Notes: generated from the sequence alone by a model not told the origin. Counted from the first letter of the stretch, positions 45,246-54,994 are shown. The stretch is 64,000 nucleotides of DNA from Streptococcus suis YS161 (GCF_002760245.1 NZ_ASCA01000006.1:18251-82250), one strand, 5' to 3'. Translations and numbers: made by a program.

Positions 45246-45566
45246 CTAAATAAATAATACTGCAATGATAAACATTATCAGTAAGATGATGGCCCAAAAA
45301 AGGATTTTGTTTACCTTACTGCGGAAAGCTTCTCGCTTGATGGTTTCGATACGGCGACTTTTTACTACAGTAGGTTTGACCGGGATTCGGATGGTTTGTC
45401 CCTCTTCATATCCCTGATAATCTTCTTCTAGATATGGATCGAATAGAGCATCATCCATTGATATATCCTGGTTTGGACGATAGTGTCCAAACTGGCTAGA
45501 TTGGTCGGAATACTGTTTCTTTTTCGCTTTCTCTAAAATTTCATCCGTCAACAAGGGCTTGCCCAT
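45246..45566 (-). CDS. macP: MacP, activator of PBP2a
   Basis: 106-residue single-pass membrane protein: cytoplasmic N-terminus starting GKPLLTDEILEKAKKK, acidic middle (DPYLEEDYQGYEEG), conserved RIPVKPTVVKSRRIE and a C-terminal helix LFWAIILLIMFIIAVLFI. Size, sequence and position between nudix and mtnN match pneumococcal MacP, which activates the synthase PBP2a and is phosphorylated by StkP in its N-terminal region. Confidence 0.88.
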   Translation of the reverse strand: MGKPLLTDEILEKAKKKQYSDQSSQFGHYRPNQDISMDDALFDPYLEEDYQGYEEGQTIRIPVKPTVVKSRRIETIKREAFRSKVNKILFWAIILLIMFIIAVLFI

Positions 45567-45576
45567 TGCTAGTTTC

Positions 45577-46122
45577 CTACTTTCTCATGAGTTGTAAATA
45601 TTGGATAGCCATGATGGTCTTTGCATCACAAATATCGCCAGTAGCCACCAAGTTCAAAGCCTCTTCCAAGGTTACCTCATGTAATTCGATCACCTCATCT
45701 TCATCCATTGGACGAGGATTTTCAACCTTGATAAGGTTATCTGCTAAATAAAGGCGAATTCGTTCATTACAGAAACCGATGGCTGAATAGAAATCTGCCA
45801 ACAAGGTCAGTTTGTCACTAGTATAGCCTGTTTCTTCTTCTAATTCACGCAACGCAGCATCTTCAAGCTTATCTTCTTCGCCCAGCTCCAATTTCCCCGC
45901 CGGAATTTCATAAATAGTACGTTCAATGGCCTTGCGGTATTGTTTGACCAAAATCATTTTACCTTCTGGGGTAACGGCTAAAACGCAAACTGCTCCCTTG
46001 TGGAAAATGAGTTCGCGCTTACCAGTTCCACCATTTGGCAAGGCAACATCATCTACTACTACATCAAAAATGTGCCCTTTAAAAATTTCTGTCCGCTCAA
46101 TGGTTTTTTCTTCAAAATTCAT
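45577..46122 (-). CDS. Nudix hydrolase, ADP-ribose pyrophosphatase type
   Basis: 181 residues. Nudix box G-x5-E-x7-RELEEETG seen in GKLELGEEDKLEDAALRELEEETG (about 77-100; written here as motif only). N-terminal strand-rich part and VKQYRKAIERTIYEIPAG are typical of the ADP-ribose/NudF group. Lies 8 bases after glmU and 10 before macP. Confidence 0.9.
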   Translation of the reverse strand: MNFEEKTIERTEIFKGHIFDVVVDDVALPNGGTGKRELIFHKGAVCVLAVTPEGKMILVKQYRKAIERTIYEIPAGKLELGEEDKLEDAALRELEEETGYTSDKLTLLADFYSAIGFCNERIRLYLADNLIKVENPRPMDEDEVIELHEVTLEEALNLVATGDICDAKTIMAIQYLQLMRK

Positions 46123-46130
46123 ACGATTAC

Positions 46131-47615
<1,485 letters not shown>

Positions 47616-47710
47616 TCAGCATTATTTACAGAACCTGATTGGCCATTACTGTTAGAGCGTTCAAGGAAAAACAAACTCTTCCCTCCGCCAAAAATAGCAA
47701 GCACTTTTTA

Positions 47711-48187
47711 CTAGAATCCGATAGGGTAAACCAGTTTAAATTCTTCACAGACGACCAGCATATCTTCTGAGAAAGACAGGCCTGCTTCTGCCAGCCAGAT
47801 AGTGAAAAGCTCTTCATGGACCTGTCGCCAGTGGACCAGACTTTTCGCTTTTATGTCAGACAAGTCACCTCCCTGACGGAACTCGCCCTCCTTATAGGCA
47901 TGTTCTTCCGTCACTTGGGAAAAGGGCATCACATAGACCTTGGTGGTCTGGATAATGCAAACAGCTTGACCTTGTCCGTCCAGAATGATATCGTAGCCAC
48001 CAGCTTTGGGGATTTCTTCTCCCTCTACTGCGTAGAGGGCATGGGCAGAGCTGGTCGAGGATTTGATGCCTCTAGCCACCAAATCAGCCAGTCGATCAGC
48101 TTCCGCCCCAAAAGCCCAGGCCTCTGGTTCAGGACCAGCTTGGGAATTGATGGCAAGAAATTCTTGCCAGAGTTGTGTCGGGGTCAT
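47711..48187 (-). CDS. ASCH-domain protein
   Basis: 158 residues with ASCH/PUA-like fold: AWAFGAEADRLADLVARGIKSSTSSAHALY in parts near 23-52, EEIPKAGGYDIILDGQGQAVCIIQTTKV near 57, and EDMLVVCEEFKLVY at the end. ASCH proteins may bind RNA; some hydrolyse acetylcytidine. Start overlaps the GNAT stop by four bases. Confidence 0.88.
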   Translation of the reverse strand: MTPTQLWQEFLAINSQAGPEPEAWAFGAEADRLADLVARGIKSSTSSAHALYAVEGEEIPKAGGYDIILDGQGQAVCIIQTTKVYVMPFSQVTEEHAYKEGEFRQGGDLSDIKAKSLVHWRQVHEELFTIWLAEAGLSFSEDMLVVCEEFKLVYPIGF

Positions 48188-48735
48188 GGTTTTTCCTTTC
48201 TAGACTGCCATTCCTCTCTTGTCAGCAGGCTCACGCGTTCGGTACGGATCTCATCAATGAGCGAGAAATGCACATCTTCCAAGAGGTATTGGTAAACAAA
48301 ACCCAGTTTTTCTTGAACACGCAATGATTTGCTATTTTCTACAAAAGCACGACACCAGACTTTCTCTAAATTCAATTGGGAAAAGCCGTAATCCAGTAAA
48401 ACTTGACTAGCCTCTGGCACCAGGCCTTGTCCCCAAAATGAATGACCAATCCAATAACCAATCTCGGCCTCTGAGTCAGGCAAATCAAGACCACCTTGTT
48501 TACCAAGCATGAGCCCGATACTGCCAATCACCTGTCCTGTTTCTTTGAGAACAAGGGCGTAGGTTTCTGGTTGGCTAAGGACTGTCTTGATAATTTCTCG
48601 ACTTTCTTCCACGCTCTGATGAACAGGCCAACCCGCTGCAGGACCAACTTCATGATGACTGGCCTGAGAAAATAAGTCAGCTGCGTCTGTTTCACTCCAA
48701 GGGCGGAGCAAGAGACGATTGGTTTCAAGAATCAT
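48184..48735 (-). CDS. GNAT-family acetyltransferase (RimJ/RimL-like)
   Basis: 183 residues: ETNRLLLRPWSETDAADLF start, GSIGLMLG near 71, EIGYWIGHSFWGQGLVPEA near 89 (acetyl-CoA loop) and NSKSLRVQEKLGF near 138. N-acetylates an amine on protein or small molecule; target unknown. Operon with SDR upstream and ASCH downstream. Confidence 0.88.
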   Translation of the reverse strand: MILETNRLLLRPWSETDAADLFSQASHHEVGPAAGWPVHQSVEESREIIKTVLSQPETYALVLKETGQVIGSIGLMLGKQGGLDLPDSEAEIGYWIGHSFWGQGLVPEASQVLLDYGFSQLNLEKVWCRAFVENSKSLRVQEKLGFVYQYLLEDVHFSLIDEIRTERVSLLTREEWQSRKEKP

Positions 48736-48746
48736 AATATTCCTTT

Positions 48747-49445
48747 CTACTTCAAACTCCAGCCGCCGTCGATGGTGATAATCTGGCCTTGCATGGAAGC
48801 GAGTTTTCCAGTAGCCAGCATGAAGGTCAGCTCTGCTATTTCGCTGGGCTGGGTCCAGCGTCCGATAGGGGTCTGGTCTGCCACCCAGTCCGCTAGGCCA
48901 CCAGTCTCAAAGTCCTTCTGGGTCATTCCTGTCTGAACGGCACCAGGAGCAATGCCGAAGACCTGGACCTTGTCCTTGGCATAGTCCAGTGCCAGCTGCT
49001 TGGTAAAACCTGCCAAAGCATGCTTGGAGGCGGTATAGGCTGAGCCTCCTCCACCTGCTAGACTGGAGGCAATGGAGCACATATTGATAATGATGCCTGA
49101 CTGTCTATCCACCATTTGCTGCAGATAGGGACGGGTCAGTCTAGTCACCGCAAAAAAATTGACCGTAAAGATGCGAGCTAATTCATCCTCCTCAATATCG
49201 AGGTGGGGACGGTAATCGTCTAGTATGCCTGCGGTGTTACAGAGGACATCGACTGTCTGGCACCATGAAAAGACGGGCGATAAATCGCCTGTCAGGTCCA
49301 GCTGTAGAAAGTGGAAATCGCCTGCCAAATCAGGCTTGCTGGCCTGATCAATCCCGTACACACGCCAGCCATTTTCCAAAAAAATCCCTGCCTGCGCTAG
49401 TCCGATACCGCTGGAAACTCCTGTGATGAGGGCTGTCTTAGTCAT
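48747..49445 (-). CDS. Short-chain dehydrogenase/reductase
   Basis: 232 residues, NAD(P)-binding TGVSSGIG near 8-15, NTAGIL near 70, Ser in NMCSIASS near 122 and YTASKHAL near 137 with catalytic Tyr/Lys, then PGAVQTGMT. FabG-like but not within a fatty-acid cluster; substrate unknown. Overlaps the DUF2829 stop by 8 bases. Confidence 0.88.
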   Translation of the reverse strand: MTKTALITGVSSGIGLAQAGIFLENGWRVYGIDQASKPDLAGDFHFLQLDLTGDLSPVFSWCQTVDVLCNTAGILDDYRPHLDIEEDELARIFTVNFFAVTRLTRPYLQQMVDRQSGIIINMCSIASSLAGGGGSAYTASKHALAGFTKQLALDYAKDKVQVFGIAPGAVQTGMTQKDFETGGLADWVADQTPIGRWTQPSEIAELTFMLATGKLASMQGQIITIDGGWSLK

Positions 49446-49674
49446 GGACTTCTACCCAGTCGGTCGCAAGGACATCGCAGGGAGTCGGGCTCCACATGGA
49501 GAAGCCCTCACCCTCGCCAGTCACGTTGATGAGGAAGTAGGGCGTCGCCTCCAGCTTCTGCCCGTGGACCTCAATGGTGTCAAAGAGCTGGACGTAGTTC
49601 TCCGCCCCACCCCAGCCTGTGCGAACGTACTTTTTCTTGGCCTTGAGGCCGGGTAAAATCTCTTCAAATGTCAT
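49438..49674 (-). CDS. DUF2829 (Tad2-like) small protein
   Basis: 78 residues from ATG 49672-49674 (AAAGGAG site): TFEEILPGLKAKKKYVRTGWGG near 2-23, PYFLINV near 48, SMWSPTPCDVLATDWVEV at the end, the DUF2829 pattern. Phage members (Tad2) bind cyclic ADP-ribose-type signals and block Thoeris defence. Here the gene is chromosomal, with no phage genes near, and is the first of an operon with SDR, GNAT and ASCH genes. A defence role is inference only. Confidence 0.82.
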   Translation of the reverse strand: MTFEEILPGLKAKKKYVRTGWGGAENYVQLFDTIEVHGQKLEATPYFLINVTGEGEGFSMWSPTPCDVLATDWVEVHD

Positions 49675-49706
49675 TTTAAACTCCTTTATTCTTCTATCTT
49701 TCAATC

Positions 49707-49735
49707 ATTATACCAAAAAATCAGACTACTCTAAA
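49707..49735 (-). promoter_or_regulatory. Promoter of the DUF2829-SDR-GNAT-ASCH operon
   Basis: TTTAGA (49730-49735), 17-base spacer, TATAAT (49707-49712) with TG extension. The spacer is also the tail of the upstream terminator. Confidence 0.75.
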
Positions 49736-49748
49736 GAGTTGCCTGATT
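49714..49748 (-). terminator. Terminator after the PadR operon, overlapping the next promoter
   Basis: AATCAG/CTGATT (49719-49724 with 49743-49748) with inner ACTC/GAGT pairs, then TTTTTT on the minus strand. Confidence 0.7.
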
Positions 49749-49754
49749 GTATTT

Positions 49755-50579
49755 CTACACCATATTCTCCTTTTTCAATAGGAAAAATGTGCCTGCAAGC
49801 GTTGAGAAAAAGGCAAGAACCATAAAGAGCAGAGGCAACCAACCTGTCCAGTCCTGCGGTCCGTAGCCAAACTGACTAGCCAGCAGCTGACTAAAGCCGC
49901 TGAGCACCGTTAGCACATAGGCTGGAATCAAGGTATCTACAATTGCTGACTTACTGCGATAGTAGAAGAGACCAGCTGCGATTCCTAGAATCACCAAAAG
50001 ACTGGCCCACAAAGGCAGGGAAATGCCCTCATAAAACTGACGGCTAATCCAAAAACGCAAGATAATTAACCCTACAAAGCTAAGTCCCCAAGTCCCCATC
50101 AGCAAATAGGACTTGATTTTTGACCGTTCATAGACTAGGTTCTTTAGGATGAAAAATGCAGAGCTGGGTAGAATGAGCGCCAGAAGCAAATCGCACAGCA
50201 AGCCCCGCCATTCTAGAACCATTTCACCAGTCACTCCAAACAAACCTAAGAAAAACCAGCTAATATAGACCAAGGAAATCAATCCTGTTAACCGCAGACC
50301 ATAGTACCAGCGAATAGGCGGCAGGTCAGACAAGAGTTCATCCGCCATCTGCTTACTGTCTTTGCCTAAAAAATCCTCTGCTGACTGACCATCTGCTTGA
50401 GCATCCAAGGCATCTTGGTAGATAGAAAGCAAGAGTTCCGTCGCTCTTTCCTCCTGCTCATGAAAGGCTGACGCCAGTATCAAGTAAGCATGGAGCTTAC
50501 GCATATAGGCCTTGTTTTCCTTGGTCAACTTCCCCTGTAAGCTGCTAATAGCATTCAAATTTTTCTGTTGCTTGTTCAT
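49755..50579 (-). CDS. Membrane protein with helical N-terminal domain (paralogue B)
   Basis: 274 residues: a helical cytoplasmic domain (about 1-90) ending SAEDFLGKDSKQMADELL, then about six membrane helices. It is a paralogue of the next upstream gene (same LTKENKxYM, SIYQD-LxAQxDGxSAEDFLGKDSKQMAD text). The pattern recalls the DUF1048/DUF1129 families found with PadR regulators, but I cannot assign one firmly. Function unknown. Confidence 0.75.
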   Translation of the reverse strand: MNKQQKNLNAISSLQGKLTKENKAYMRKLHAYLILASAFHEQEERATELLLSIYQDALDAQADGQSAEDFLGKDSKQMADELLSDLPPIRWYYGLRLTGLISLVYISWFFLGLFGVTGEMVLEWRGLLCDLLLALILPSSAFFILKNLVYERSKIKSYLLMGTWGLSFVGLIILRFWISRQFYEGISLPLWASLLVILGIAAGLFYYRSKSAIVDTLIPAYVLTVLSGFSQLLASQFGYGPQDWTGWLPLLFMVLAFFSTLAGTFFLLKKENMV

Positions 50580-50580
50580 C

Positions 50581-51375
50581 TTACTTCTCCTTCCTCACCA
50601 ACAAAACCGCAGTTCCAATCCAAAAGGCCATGGCTGGAAGAATCACCAACACCAGATTGAGCCAAACTGGGACGGTCATAACCATATTTACCACACCGCC
50701 AACAATCATAAAGAGATAGCTTGGTAAAAAGACATAGCGGACTAATTTTTCCTTTTGGAAAAATAGCAGAGCGAGACCGAGCAAGGTGAGTGGTACTAGT
50801 AGCCCCCAGCCAGTCAAGACTAGGTCAGGTTCCTTGGGGATTGCCCAGAGACGAAGTCCGCAAATCAGGAGAAAAAGAAGGGGGATGCAAAGAACGCTTG
50901 CCCAAACCTTGATTTTGCTGGTCTGGTAAATCAAACCGCGAATGAGGAGGAAAATCCCTGCTGGCAGGAGGAAACTGAGAGCCGTGTCACACACCAAGCC
51001 CAGCCAGTTGAGCGAAATGGTGCCTGTCCCTGCAAAATCCATCAACCATTGGCTACCAAGGTAAATGATGAGCATGAGGCCACTCAGGTTTGCGACTTCC
51101 ACGAAACCAATCGGAGGAAGGTAGCTGAGTAGGTCGTCCGCCATCTGTTTGCTGTCTTTGCCCAGAAAATCCTCCGCCGAAAGCCCGTCTTTTTGAGCTT
51201 CCAGAACATCTTGGTAAATGGATAAAAGCTGGGCAGTCACTGCTTCTTCCTGCCTGTGAAAGACAGAGGCAATCATCATATAACCATTGATACGGCCCAT
51301 GTATTCCTTGTTTTCCTTGGTCAGCTGGCTTTCAATCACTTCAATCTGCTTGCGGTATTCCATTTGTTTGCTCAT
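50581..51375 (-). CDS. Membrane protein with helical N-terminal domain (paralogue A)
   Basis: 264 residues, same architecture as its downstream neighbour: helical domain with YQDVLEAQKDGLSAEDFLGKDS near 50-71, then about six membrane helices. Only one base separates it from the padR-type stop and one from paralogue B, so all are one operon. The tandem pair may form a heteromer; this is inferred from the duplication. Confidence 0.75.
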   Translation of the reverse strand: MSKQMEYRKQIEVIESQLTKENKEYMGRINGYMMIASVFHRQEEAVTAQLLSIYQDVLEAQKDGLSAEDFLGKDSKQMADDLLSYLPPIGFVEVANLSGLMLIIYLGSQWLMDFAGTGTISLNWLGLVCDTALSFLLPAGIFLLIRGLIYQTSKIKVWASVLCIPLLFLLICGLRLWAIPKEPDLVLTGWGLLVPLTLLGLALLFFQKEKLVRYVFLPSYLFMIVGGVVNMVMTVPVWLNLVLVILPAMAFWIGTAVLLVRKEK

Positions 51376-51376
51376 C

Positions 51377-51694
51377 TTATTCTCCTTTCAATCGCTGAAC
51401 CTTTTGGACCAATTCCGTCCACTGGCTCCAAAAATCTTCTAGATAAGCCTTGCCCTGGTCTGTAAGATAAAAATACTTCCTGTCTGGTCCGTCTGGCGAG
51501 GGCTTGTTCTGACTAAAAATCAGGTCATTTTTTTCTAACTTCTGAAGGAGGGGATAAACTGTCCCTCCGACCATGTTTTCAAAGCCCTGATTTCTCAATT
51601 CCTGAACCAGCTCATAACCATAAATCTCCTTCTGACTGATAATTTGTAAGACACAGCCGTCTAGGACACCTTTGAGCATTTGGGTTTCTTTCAT
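51377..51694 (-). CDS. PadR-family transcriptional regulator
   Basis: 105 residues, winged helix typical of PadR-s1: MLKGVLDGCVLQIISQKEIYGYELVQEL split near 6-33, GGTVYPLLQKLEKNDLI near 43 and RKYFYLTDQGKAYLEDF near 71. Such proteins usually repress membrane-protein or efflux operons in which they lie. Its ATG overlaps the stop of the small membrane gene upstream (ATGA). Confidence 0.9.
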   Translation of the reverse strand: MKETQMLKGVLDGCVLQIISQKEIYGYELVQELRNQGFENMVGGTVYPLLQKLEKNDLIFSQNKPSPDGPDRKYFYLTDQGKAYLEDFWSQWTELVQKVQRLKGE

Positions 51695-51855
51695 AAGTCC
51701 TCCTCTTCCTCTGCAAAAAATCCAAACATCAAGCCTGACGCTAACAGGATGCCTAAGATCAAAATAGAATCCAAGGCCCAGCCAGTTATAATGGTCGTCA
51801 CAAGCGTGATACCTGCTAGTTCCCTATCTTCTCGCCTCATCTTTTCCAATTTCAT
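51691..51855 (-). CDS. Small membrane protein, likely frameshifted
   Basis: A 54-residue reading frame with charged start (MKLEKMRREDRELAG), one or two hydrophobic helices (ITLVTTIITGWALDSILILGILLASGLMFGFF, given in halves around residues 16-47) and an acidic tail EEEEDL. No good ribosome site. An overlapping frame 51824-51925 (33 residues, MEDKENHFYFYQTSRYYK start) runs into it; deleting one base near 51825 would join both as a protein of about 78 residues. Either a frameshift or two coupled genes. Heads the PadR operon. Confidence 0.6.
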   Translation of the reverse strand: MKLEKMRREDRELAGITLVTTIITGWALDSILILGILLASGLMFGFFAEEEEDL

Positions 51856-51867
51856 CTTTCGTCTTAT

Positions 51868-51987
51868 CTAGTTTGTAATACCGACTAGTCTGATAAAAAT
51901 AAAAGTGATTTTCTTTGTCTTCCATCACTAGTTTGTTTTACCTATTAGCTTTGTATCTATAGTGTAACACAAGACAACTAGTTTGTA
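51868..51987. promoter_or_regulatory. Three CTAGTTTGT repeats, candidate PadR sites
   Basis: The nonamer CTAGTTTGT occurs at 51868, 51928 and 51978, always on the plus strand, spaced 60 and 50 bases. The last lies inside the promoter spacer; the second is downstream of the transcription start, the third inside the small gene. Regulation by the PadR product is inferred. Confidence 0.5.
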
Positions 51988-51989
51988 AA
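51961..51989 (-). promoter_or_regulatory. PadR operon promoter
   Basis: TTTACA (51984-51989), 17-base spacer, TACACT (51961-51966); the spacer holds one CTAGTTTGT repeat. Confidence 0.6.
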
Positions 51990-52038
51990 GCAATATAGTG
52001 AAAACTGAGTAAAAAAAATCAACACTACTACTCAAAGT

Positions 52039-52170
52039 TAGTGTCAACATCTCACCGCAGTGGTTGATTGGCAGATTTGTTCGTGTCTTACACTCCAAAT
52101 CTGACCTAATCAACTGTGCGGGGGTGGGAAGACGAACTCTTTTTACTAGTCGAGTTCTTTCCCACTCCCA
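52039..52170. repeat. Two-hairpin dispersed repeat, copy 2
   Basis: First hairpin: CCGCA-GTTGATT arms (52055-52069) with AATCAAC-GTGCGG (52108-52121), enclosing AGATTTG/CAAATCT (52073-52079, 52096-52102). Second: GTGGGAA-GAACTC arms (52124-52139) with GAGTTC-TTCCCAC (52152-52165). Related in reverse to 42770-42909. It lies between the bceB terminator and the PadR promoter; no reading frame found. Confidence 0.7.
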
Positions 52171-52192
52171 AAAACTTGGGTCACCCCAAGTT
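52170..52192 (-). terminator. Terminator after bceB
   Basis: Stem AACTTGGG (52173-52180) with CCCAAGTT (52185-52192), 4-base loop, then TTTTTGG on the minus strand. Confidence 0.75.
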
Positions 52193-54213
52193 TAGGAAAT
52201 AATTTGTTTGTAAGATCGTGTTGTGATGGCATAGACTACTAGGTAGAGGAGGAGATAGCCACCACAGATGCCTGCTGTCACCTGTAACATAAGCCCAGCA
52301 TTAACCACGCCGATAGACAACAGAATGGATGATAGCATTTTGTAGGCAAAGGCAAGATGGACAAAGGCAAGTAAGATAGGTAAGAAAAAGACGGTCAGCA
52401 ATTGCTTGCGAATGGACTGTCTCGCCTGATCCTCATCCAGACCAACCTTGGTCATAATGACGAAGCGATCTCTGTCTTCATAGCCTTCTGAAATCTGTTT
52501 GAAGTAAATCACCAGCACCACCGCCATCAAAAAGATGAGCGAAAGCAAGAGGCCGATGAAGAAAAGTGAACCTGCAAAACTGAAGAAACTACGCATCGCA
52601 TAGGCACGGTAGGCGAGACTGATCGAGTTGGTACCATCTGGAAGAATATTAGAGCTCCACAGTTCGCTTTCAAAGTTTCCAAATACGAAAGCATCATAGC
52701 GATCTACCTGTTCTTCTTCTGGCAGACTGCTTTCAAAGCCCATATAATAGCGATTTTCAGCTTGATTTTCAAAAACAGCCAAGTCTTGAACAACAATGAC
52801 CAGATACTGGCTGAGAAGGAAGGAACCATGGTCTGGCAGATGTCCCAAGGTCACATTCTTGGGCAATACTTGAGCAATCTCCATCTCCTTTTCATCAAAT
52901 CTGAGAGGTTGATCGGCTTGATACTGGACTCCCTTACTATAAATGGCCACTTGGTCAGATGCCAACTGGAGTTTTTCTCCCGTCATCTTTTCATAGGTGG
53001 CTTGATCAAGGACAAAACCAATACCCACTCGGTCAGAGAAAGCCATACCAGCAGCTTCTTCACCCGTCAAAAATTTTATTTGCTGATTTGTCACCTCAGA
53101 AAAATAGGCTTGTTGGTAAGGATAGACCACCTTACTTTCCACAGGGATTTCCGTTTCTTCAAAGATGGCATCCGCCCACTCTTCCCACTTCTCAACTTGA
53201 TTTTTTAAAGTGGTTGGCTGCATTCCAACATCAATCGAATAGTCATTTGGATTCTGGTTGGTGATATAATCTTTGCCACCGATGTAAATATTGAGTCCTC
53301 CAACCATGGTCACCAAGAACATGCTAGAGAGGATGGTAATGGTCGCAAGGCCTAGAGCATTTTTCCGCATACGGAAAATCAAGTTGGATACAGAAATGAA
53401 ATTATCTGGCTTATAATAATAGGTCTGACGGTTCTTTAACCAGTTTAACAGACTGATGACACCTGCGTGGAAAAGCAGGTAAGTCCCAAGGATAACCAGA
53501 AGAGTCGCTCCAAAGAAACTTGGAATAGCCTGCATCGGACTGGTCACTAGTTGTGCAATGGCATAGCCTGCCCCCAATAGGATAAGGGCTAAGAGAGTTT
53601 GTAGCCAAAGGAAGCCTGTTTTCTTATCCCCACGTTTCTTGCCCTGAACTAGTTTGAGCGAGTCGGTCAAGCCCAGTTTCCCAATATTAAAGAGACTGAC
53701 CAAGGCGAAAATGCCAAAGAGATAAACAACTACAATACCCAAGGTTTTTAGCTGAAAAGTTGATGCCAAAACCACAGGCATTTGCATGACTTTCAGCAAG
53801 AGGGCATAGAAGAGTTTGTCCAAGGTCAAACCTAGCAACAAGCCTGTCAGAATGGTACCAACTGCAAAAATTAGATTTTCCAAGAAGGTCATCAAGAGGA
53901 GGTGTTTCTTCTCCAAGCCTAGAATGCTATAGACACCAAACTCTTTTGACCGCTGCTTCATAACAAAACTATTAGCATAGAAGACCATGATGGCAACTGC
54001 CAACATGACCACAATCATACCGAAGCCCAAAACCATGGTTACCCCATTGGCTCCCTTGACCTGACCTAAATCAGGATGAAAGGCCAAAGAAGTAAAAATA
54101 TAGGCAATGGCTGTGGACAAGATGGTCATTAAGGCATAGGGAAAATAGAGCCTGCGGTTCTTTTTGAGATTGGTCAGAGCCAATCGAAAGGTTAGTCCAA
54201 ACATACTACTCAC
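52192..54213 (-). CDS. BceB-type ABC transporter permease
   Basis: 673 residues, ten predicted membrane helices with a large extracellular domain (about 310-520) between helices 7 and 8, the hallmark of Bce-type transporters that both sense and remove peptide antibiotics acting on lipid II cycle intermediates. FtsX-like signature FVMKQRSKEFGVYSILGLEKKHL near 85. Its start overlaps the bceA stop by 8 bases. Next to a matching kinase and regulator. Confidence 0.88.
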   Translation of the reverse strand: MSSMFGLTFRLALTNLKKNRRLYFPYALMTILSTAIAYIFTSLAFHPDLGQVKGANGVTMVLGFGMIVVMLAVAIMVFYANSFVMKQRSKEFGVYSILGLEKKHLLLMTFLENLIFAVGTILTGLLLGLTLDKLFYALLLKVMQMPVVLASTFQLKTLGIVVVYLFGIFALVSLFNIGKLGLTDSLKLVQGKKRGDKKTGFLWLQTLLALILLGAGYAIAQLVTSPMQAIPSFFGATLLVILGTYLLFHAGVISLLNWLKNRQTYYYKPDNFISVSNLIFRMRKNALGLATITILSSMFLVTMVGGLNIYIGGKDYITNQNPNDYSIDVGMQPTTLKNQVEKWEEWADAIFEETEIPVESKVVYPYQQAYFSEVTNQQIKFLTGEEAAGMAFSDRVGIGFVLDQATYEKMTGEKLQLASDQVAIYSKGVQYQADQPLRFDEKEMEIAQVLPKNVTLGHLPDHGSFLLSQYLVIVVQDLAVFENQAENRYYMGFESSLPEEEQVDRYDAFVFGNFESELWSSNILPDGTNSISLAYRAYAMRSFFSFAGSLFFIGLLLSLIFLMAVVLVIYFKQISEGYEDRDRFVIMTKVGLDEDQARQSIRKQLLTVFFLPILLAFVHLAFAYKMLSSILLSIGVVNAGLMLQVTAGICGGYLLLYLVVYAITTRSYKQIIS

Positions 54214-54964
54214 CTCGATTCGCCATGACTGTCAAGGTATCTGAAATCAGTTGATACATTTCCTGACTAGTTCGTTCACCACGGTAGATTTGATTATAGA
54301 GAATACCGTCCTTGATAAAAAGGACCCGTTTGGCACGACTGGCTGCAGCTGTAGAGTGAGTCACCATCAGAATGGTCTGCCCCTGCTGGTTAATCTGCTC
54401 AAAAACATCCAATAAGGTTGCAGATGATTTGGAGTCGAGGGCTCCAGTCGGCTCATCTGCTAAAAGGATTTCTGGCTGGGTGATGATGGCACGTGCCACC
54501 GCAACCCGTTGCTGCTGACCACCCGAAATCTCGTAGGGCATCTTGTCTTGTAAGGTCGCAATTCCTAGACTATTCAGTGTATGAACCAGTCGCTTGTTCA
54601 TCTCATCAATCGGATAGCGAGACAAAACCAGAGGCAAGAGCACATTGTCCTTGACCGAGAGGGTGTCCAAGAGGTTGAAATCTTGGAAGACAAATCCCAA
54701 TTTCTCCCGACGAAAGGCTGCAGCCTCCCTGCTCTTAATCGTTTCTGTATTGACACCATTAAGCAGGACCTTGCCCTGCGTTGGTTTATCAAGGGTTGCC
54801 AAAATATTGAGCAAGGTAGATTTTCCAGAACCAGATTCCCCCATAATCGCCACATACTCACCCTCTTCAACGGCAAAGTGAATATCCTTCAAGGCCTCAA
54901 CCTGTCCCGCCTTAAAGCGAGAACTATAAATTTTTTGAACGTGTTGCACATCTAAGAGCGTCAT
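54206..54964 (-). CDS. BceA-type ABC transporter ATPase
   Basis: 252 residues: Walker A GESGSGKSTLLNIL near 38, Q-loop VFQDFNLLD near 91, signature SGGQQQRVAVARA near 146, Walker B LLADEPTGALDSK near 167, H-loop MVTHS. Drives the adjacent permease. Q and signature forms are those of the MacB/Bce group. Confidence 0.92.
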   Translation of the reverse strand: MTLLDVQHVQKIYSSRFKAGQVEALKDIHFAVEEGEYVAIMGESGSGKSTLLNILATLDKPTQGKVLLNGVNTETIKSREAAAFRREKLGFVFQDFNLLDTLSVKDNVLLPLVLSRYPIDEMNKRLVHTLNSLGIATLQDKMPYEISGGQQQRVAVARAIITQPEILLADEPTGALDSKSSATLLDVFEQINQQGQTILMVTHSTAAASRAKRVLFIKDGILYNQIYRGERTSQEMYQLISDTLTVMANRGE

Positions 54965-54994
54965 CTTACTGCCTCCTTTTCTTTTTCTACCCCC

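Noticed and set aside
47626..47817. 63-codon frame overlapping the end of the ASCH gene
   Set aside because: Out of frame with the conserved ASCH protein and without ribosome site.
51928..51937. CTAGTTTGT repeats as a CRISPR-like array
   Set aside because: Only three nine-base units with 41-51-base gaps and no cas genes; better explained as operator sites.
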